NCBI GenBank assembly: GCA_963812775.1
Contig: CAWEWH010000003.1
Location: forward strand, 372,001-436,000
Direction of reading: 5' to 3'
Length of the DNA: 64,000 bases
Source of the DNA: CAWEWH01 sp963812775
GTDB lineage: Bacteria; Pseudomonadota; Alphaproteobacteria; Rhizobiales; Beijerinckiaceae
Shown here: piece after piece, positions 59,543-64,000 of the stretch
Layout of the letters: the number at the start of each line of letters is the position of its first letter
Numbering within the stretch: the stretch's first letter is position 1
Program-made: the position numbers and the translations under genes
Notes under the pieces: generated by a model
Told to the model about the DNA's origin: nothing
What the model saw: only the letters and a program-made list of their open reading frames with translations
Database searches by the model: none

Positions 59543-60775
59543 TCAGGACGGCTTGTTCATCTTGCAGGTGGTCGGCAGGACGGTGTCCTTGAGCTCGATC
59601 TTCGTGATGTCGGTCCAGCCCCAGCCGGTGTTCTCCTCGTCGAACTTCTCGCCGGGCTTCAGCGGGCCGAAGGTGGCGATGTACATGGGCTGGAAGAACT
59701 GGTGGTCGTCCGCGCGCATGTAGCCCTCGCCGCCGTTGAACAGCTCGACCTTCATGTTGTCGAGCCTGGCGCGCGACCTTGGGGTTCGTCCGACTTCGCC
59801 TCGTTGATGGCCTTGGCCAGCATCGTCATCTGGTTGTAGGCGCGCGGATAGAAGAACCGACGCCGACCCGACTTGGCGCGGAACGCCTCCTCGATCCTCT
59901 CCGACTCGGCGTGCTTGATGTTCGGGAAACCCTCAGCTGATCGTGAAGACGCGATTGGCGAGGCCGGTCTGCTTGATCGCCGGTCGGACCGCCGGCGCCG
60001 CCCGCATAGTAGGTGTACCAGTCGACCTGCAGGCCCGGCGTCTGCCGCCGCCTTGAGCAGCAGCGCGAAGTCCTGGCCCCAGTTGCCGGTGATGACGCTG
60101 TCGGCGCCCGACGCCTTGATCTTGGCGACGTAAGGCGCGAAGTCGGTGATCTTCAGCAGCGGATGCAGCTCGTCGCCGACGATCTGGATGTCGGGGCGCT
60201 TCTCCTTGAGCTGCTTCACCGCCTCCGTGCGGACCGCCTGGCCGAACGAGTAGTCCTGGTTGATCAGGTAGACCTTCTTGATGTTCTGGCGCGGCCTTCA
60301 TGAAGGTCGTCAGCGCCGCCATCTTGATGTCGGAATTGGCGTCCCAGCGGAAGTGCCAGAAGCTGCACTTGTCGTTGGTGAGAACCGGATCGACCGCCGC
60401 ATAGTTGAGGTAGATGACCTCCTTGCCAGGGTTGCGCTCGTTGTGCTTGGCCACGAAATCGCTGAGCGCTGCTGCGACCGACGAGCCGTTGCCCTGGGTG
60501 AGGATGCGGATGCCCTGATCGATCGCCTTTTGGGCCTGGACCAGCGATTCCTGCGGATTGGTCTTGTTGTCGAAGGCGACGATCTCGAGCTTCTTGCCGT
60601 TGACGCCGCCCTTGGCGTTGATCTCGTCGGCGAGAAGCTGGAAAATCTTCAGACCGACTTCGCCGATCGACGCGCCGCCACCCGACAGTGGATCGATGTA
60701 GGCGATCTTTACGTTCTGCGCCTGCGCGCCAAAGGCCATGAGGCCGAAGGCAAGCGCTGCGATAACGCGCTTCAT
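59543..60775 (-). CDS. livK: branched-chain amino acid-type substrate-binding protein, frameshifted
   Basis: Periplasmic binding protein of about 410 residues with a signal peptide (VIAALAFGLMAFGAQAQ). The body follows the LivK plan: VKIAYIDPLSGGGASIGEVG, INAKGGVNGKKLEIVAFDNK, QGNGSSVAAALSDFVAKHNE, VIYLNYAAVDPVLTNDKCSF, then in other frames KITDFAPYVAKIKASGADSV and the end TKIELKDTVLPTTCKMNKPS. Breaks are at about 60293, 60045, 59935 and 59770. Relatives take amino acids, aromatic acids or amides, so the ligand is open. Confidence 0.86.
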
Positions 60776-61141
60776 GAGTTTCCTCCGAGTTGAATATTAG
60801 GACAAAAACTGTCGCTGGCGGCACTTGTTAGGCACCGCTGCAATCGTGTCAACGGGCCATGAAAAATTTCCGCGAGCACCACTGCTGCCCCAGCCGCGTA
60901 CGGAACGGGCGCCGCAAAGAGAGCGAAATCGCCCAAATGCCAAGGCGACGCTGTCGCAGCATCCCATGGGCTGCTTGACGAGGACGGGGATATTGCCGCA
61001 AGCGAGCCGCGGCGCAGCCGCCGCCTTGCCCTGCGCATGGCCTTGGCCAAAGCGCCGTCTGGAGCTGCGCCACTCTTGCGGGGCGGGTGCCGCGCCCTGG
61101 CATACCCAATGCGATCCAAGCGTCGTCTGGGAGGACGGGAC

Positions 61142-61807
61142 ATGACCGCGGAGCAAGGTCGGACTGTGCGCTGGTGGTGGGTCCGACATGCGCCCGTGCC
61201 CGACGGTGGCCGCATCTATGGCCAGCACGACCTCGACTGCGACTGCAGCGAGGCGCACGTCTTCGCGGCCGTGGCGAAGTGCCTGCCGGCCGATGCCCTG
61301 TGGGTCACGAGCCAGCTTGCCCGCACCAAGCAGACGGCCGCCGCGCTCAGGGCCGCCATGGGCGGCATGGTGAACGAGCCCACCGTCGTGCCCGAATTCG
61401 CCGAGCAGCACCTTGGCGAATGGCAAGGGCTCGCGCGCAAGGAGTTCTTCGCCAGCCGCGAGCCGCGTCACCATTTCTGGTTCGGCCCCGCCGACGAAGA
61501 GCCGCCCGGGGGCGAGAGCTTTGGCGCGCTGGTAGGGCGCGCCAAGGTAGCCATCATGCGGCTGACGCGTGAGCATGGCGGCCGCGACATCATCGCGGTG
61601 GGGCACGGGGGCACCATCAAGGCAGCCCTCGCGCTCGCCCTTGATCTCGACCCGGAAGCCTGCCTCGCCTTCGTGATCGACAATTGCTCGATCACCCGCC
61701 TCGACTATCTCGGCGGCGATGCGCGCTATCATTGGCGCGTCGCGGCGGTGAATTACCGGCCCTGGGCCGACGCACAATTCAGCGGGCAGTCGATCCGGCT
61801 GGCTTAG
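61142..61807 (+). CDS. histidine phosphatase family protein
   Basis: 221-residue phosphatase of the phosphoglycerate-mutase superfamily. The catalytic motif is WWWVRHAPVPDGG (RHA form in place of RHG), the second Arg and region TSQLARTKQTAAALRA, the acid PEFAEQHLGEWQGL, and the second His in IIAVGHGGTIKAALAL. GGGAGGACGGGAC precedes the ATG at 61142, which is much better than earlier starts. The substrate is unknown; alpha-ribazole phosphatase-like enzymes share this plan. It is convergent with the SDR gene. Confidence 0.88.
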   Translation: MTAEQGRTVRWWWVRHAPVPDGGRIYGQHDLDCDCSEAHVFAAVAKCLPADALWVTSQLARTKQTAAALRAAMGGMVNEPTVVPEFAEQHLGEWQGLARKEFFASREPRHHFWFGPADEEPPGGESFGALVGRAKVAIMRLTREHGGRDIIAVGHGGTIKAALALALDLDPEACLAFVIDNCSITRLDYLGGDARYHWRVAAVNYRPWADAQFSGQSIRLA

Positions 61808-61844
61808 GAATGACAGACGACGGAGGGGCGGAAGAGAGTCAGGC

Positions 61845-62633
61845 TCAACCGTTCTCCACCTTCAGGCTTCGCTGCAGCTTGGCCATGCCGCCGATCCAGC
61901 GGTCATAATTGTCCGTCTTGCGCTTCATGTAGCCGGCAACCTGCGGGTGCGGAAGGATCACGAAAGTCTCGGCCTCGAGACCCTTGATGGCCGCCTCGGC
62001 CAGTTCCTCGACGGTGAGCACGCCGTCGACGTGCTGGGCGCCGCGGCCGCCGGAACGGAGCATGGGCGTGTCGACGGCCTGCGGGCACAGGATGGAAACC
62101 CGGATGCCCTGGTCGCGATGGGTGATGGCGAGGATCTCGCCGAAGCCGACGGCCGCGTGCTTGGTGGTGGCATAGACGGCGTTACCGATCTGGCTGAGCA
62201 GGCCGGCAGCCGAGACCGTGTTGAGGAAATATCCACCGCCGCGGGCGATCATGCGCGGCAGGAGTGCGCGGGCCGCATAGACGTGGGCCATGACGTTTAC
62301 GGCATAGCCGCGCTCCCAGGCCTCGTTGGGCGACGATGCCGCATCGTCGGGGCGGCCCCCGAACGCGCCGATGCCGGCGTTCGAGCAGAACAGGTCGATC
62401 GGCCCCAGGCTCCGCTCCGTCTCGTCGACAAGGCGCACGATGTCCGCCTCGCGGGCAACGTCGCACGTGAACGCCCTGCCACCCACCGCCCGCGCCACCT
62501 CTGCGGCCTTGCCGCCGTCGAGATCAGCGACCGCGATCGCTTTGGCGCCCTCACGCTGGAAACGCTCGCACAGCGCCTTGCCGATGCCGCTGCCGCCGCC
62601 CGTCACCACCACAACCTTGCCGGAGACTTTCAT
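61845..62633 (-). CDS. short-chain dehydrogenase/reductase
   Basis: 262-residue classical SDR. The cofactor motif is VVVTGGGSGIGKALCERF (TGxxxGIG), the NAG motif FCSNAGIGAFGG, the catalytic Ser in NTVSAAGLL, and YATTK gives the Tyr-Lys pair. The end region FVILPHPQVAGYMKRKTDNY and DRWIGGM is typical of a group of unassigned rhizobial SDRs. Asp in AVADLDGG after the second strand suggests NAD preference. The gene is intact, unlike the SDR at 39425. The substrate is unknown. Confidence 0.9.
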   Translation of the reverse strand: MKVSGKVVVVTGGGSGIGKALCERFQREGAKAIAVADLDGGKAAEVARAVGGRAFTCDVAREADIVRLVDETERSLGPIDLFCSNAGIGAFGGRPDDAASSPNEAWERGYAVNVMAHVYAARALLPRMIARGGGYFLNTVSAAGLLSQIGNAVYATTKHAAVGFGEILAITHRDQGIRVSILCPQAVDTPMLRSGGRGAQHVDGVLTVEELAEAAIKGLEAETFVILPHPQVAGYMKRKTDNYDRWIGGMAKLQRSLKVENG

Positions 62634-62959
62634 GGCATCCTCCTCAGACCCGCGACAGTGGCGGGCGCTCTCCCCAAACAACTCTCTATCCCCCGACACT
62701 AAGCTTGCCGAGGCCAAATGCAGCTCGAAGGCGCGCAGCGCCGGTTCCGGTTTACACCCTCGGTACCGCCGTCTAGGATCGCAGAAAATGCGGGGCGAAA
62801 CGCCCCCGGAATGAGTTTGCAGGGCTGCGTGGAGGAAACCGCCAGCATGGTTGAGGGAGTGGTATGGACGCCGGGAGTTCCCCCGGTGGCGATTTGCTGC
62901 ATCCGCAGCCGATCCTGCGCCCGCCCATCGCTTGAGCGCGATTGGCACGGGAGAGCTTG
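62634..62959. other. intergenic region before the peptide-type ABC operon
   Basis: 326 bases between the divergent SDR and ABC permease genes. No gene, hairpin or known operator is visible. It must hold both promoters. GGGAGAGC before the ATG at 62960 serves as ribosome binding site. Confidence 0.5.
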
Positions 62960-63916
62960 ATGCGCGGCTACTTCCTGCGTCGCCTCGTTGCTCTCATCCC
63001 CACCCTGTTCTTTGCCAGCGTCATTGTCTTCGTCACCGTTCGTCTCATTCCGGGTGACATCATCGACATGATGCTGTCGCAGAACGATATCAGCGCCAAC
63101 AAGCAAAGCCGCATGCAGCTCGAAGCGGCGCTTGGCCTCGATACTCCAATCTACATCCAATACTTCCGTTGGATCGGCGCCCTCCTGTTCGAGGGCAGTC
63201 TCGGCCGTTCGCTGTGGCAGAACACGCCGGTGATGGAGGACATCCTGCATCGCTTGCCGGTCACCTTCGAGCTCGGTCTCTACGCGCTAATCGTTTCCCT
63301 CATCGTCGGCATCCCCATCGGCGTCTACTCAGCCATCCGCCAAGACACCACCGGCGACTACATCGCCCGCTCCTTCGCCATTCTGGCACTAGCGCTGCCT
63401 GGCTTCTGGGTCGCGACGCTCGTTATGGTGCTGCCGTCGATCTGGTGGGGCTGGTCGCCGGCCGTTAAGTACACTTCCTTCGCGCAGGATCCGCTCGCCC
63501 ATATCGGCCAACTCATCATCCCGAGCCTCATCCTCGGCAAGGCGTTTGCGGCGGTCATCATGCGGCTGTCGCGCGCCACCATGCTGGAAGTATTGCGCCA
63601 GGACTATATCCGCACTGCCCAGGCGAAGGGGCTACCAATGCGTACCGTGGTGACGCGCCACGCGTTGCGCAACGCGCTCATCCCCGTCGTCACCCTCGTC
63701 GGTCTGCAGGCGCCGCTCCTGTTCGGCGGCGCCGTCATCATGGAGCAGATTTTCGTCATCCCGGGCATGGGTCTCCTGCTGCTCGAGGCGGTGAGCACCC
63801 GCGACTATCCGATCATCACGGGCGTGTTCCTGATCGTCGGCGTCGCCGTGGTTTTCATCAATCTCCTGGTCGACCTGAGCTACGGACTGCTTGATCCCAA
63901 GGTGAGGCACCGCTGA
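62960..63916 (+). CDS. DppB/OppB-type ABC permease
   Basis: 318-residue inner-membrane permease of the dipeptide/oligopeptide/nickel importer type. The start MRGYFLRRLVALIPTLFFAS and VTVRLIPGDI are typical, then LGLDTPIYIQYFRW, LPVTFELGLYALIVSLIVGI, and the EAA-like loop DYIRTAQAKGLPMRTVVTRH near residue 220. The end LLVDLSYGLLDPKVRHR is the family signature. The ATG at 62960 follows GGGAGAGC. The stop overlaps the next permease gene (TGATG). No binding protein is upstream, so it may lie beyond the window end. Confidence 0.93.
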   Translation: MRGYFLRRLVALIPTLFFASVIVFVTVRLIPGDIIDMMLSQNDISANKQSRMQLEAALGLDTPIYIQYFRWIGALLFEGSLGRSLWQNTPVMEDILHRLPVTFELGLYALIVSLIVGIPIGVYSAIRQDTTGDYIARSFAILALALPGFWVATLVMVLPSIWWGWSPAVKYTSFAQDPLAHIGQLIIPSLILGKAFAAVIMRLSRATMLEVLRQDYIRTAQAKGLPMRTVVTRHALRNALIPVVTLVGLQAPLLFGGAVIMEQIFVIPGMGLLLLEAVSTRDYPIITGVFLIVGVAVVFINLLVDLSYGLLDPKVRHR

Positions 63917-64000
63917 TGGCCGACGTTGCCCAAACAACGACCATCGCGGCCCGCGATCGCCCGCGCCGGCAATCGGCCGCGATCCGTTTCTTGGTCCGCC
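63916..64000 (+). CDS. DppC/OppC-type ABC permease, start only
   Basis: The first 28 codons, from ATG at 63916, of the partner permease: MADVAQTTTIAARDRPRPRQ and then SAAIRFLVR. A polar Arg-rich N-terminus is normal before the first helix in DppC-type proteins. The one-base overlap with the DppB-type gene supports the assignment. The rest is outside the window. Confidence 0.75.
   Translation, partial: MADVAQTTTIAARDRPRRQSAAIRFLVR

Overview
The window looks like chromosome from a GC-rich alphaproteobacterium of the Hyphomicrobiales (Rhizobiales), perhaps near Bradyrhizobium, Rhodopseudomonas or Xanthobacteraceae. The main reasons are: a C4-type 5-aminolevulinate synthase; a murA-DUF2948-hisD-UPF0262-phosphatase cluster; a PdhS/PleC-like cell-cycle kinase; a tRNA-His without an encoded G-1 and with A73; Irr-box-like sites before bfd and bfr; a glpDSTPQUV-type glycerol operon; and many dispersed palindromic repeats of the GCATGATCCCGAAAAG type found in this order. 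The genus assignment is inference.

Layout. 0-8 kb: a partial GltD-like oxidoreductase, a beta-keto acid cleavage enzyme, a 2-hydroxyacid dehydrogenase, the iron-storage pair bfd-bfr, a flavin monooxygenase-like protein, a GNAT enzyme and an acyl-CoA dehydrogenase. 8-19.6 kb: a large PAS histidine kinase, a phasin, tRNA-His, small secreted proteins, a response regulator, a class III cyclase, two small transferases, a tartrate/malate-type dehydrogenase, a TerC protein and a phosphopantetheinyl transferase. 19.8-26.4 kb: a dicarboxylate symporter with a solute-binding protein, then the conserved murA/hisD cluster on the minus strand. 26.7-31.3 kb: hemA and a TAXI-type TRAP transporter. 31.5-35.1 kb: tRNA-Thr followed by an AT-richer island with an HD-Hsp90-like ATPase gene and an unrecognised partner gene. 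35.1-44.2 kb: small membrane and secreted proteins, a GTGTCT repeat field, an esterase, a thiolase, a short-chain dehydrogenase, repeat arrays, an intradiol dioxygenase and a VWA protein. 44.3-53 kb: a complete glycerol uptake and oxidation operon with its DeoR regulator. 53-55.7 kb: a copper ATPase divergent from csoR. 55.7-60.8 kb: a complete branched-chain amino acid type ABC system (livKHMGF). 61-64 kb: a histidine phosphatase, a short-chain dehydrogenase and the start of a peptide-type ABC operon.

Many genes in separate blocks (about 0-1, 7-8, 19.8-22, 37.7-40.2, 49-60.5 kb) are broken by many single-base indels, although their families are intact in every reading frame. The cases I reconstructed base by base are almost all one-base insertions, which fits unpolished long-read sequence better than real gene decay. 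I therefore give these genes full-length coordinates and say where the frame breaks.

The best candidate for an undescribed system is the two-gene cassette at 32,011-35,111, directly behind tRNA-Thr. It encodes an HD phosphohydrolase-like domain fused to a GHKL/Hsp90-type ATPase, then a co-oriented 293-residue protein of unknown family. Composition and location suggest horizontal acquisition, and a defence or stress role is possible but unproven.
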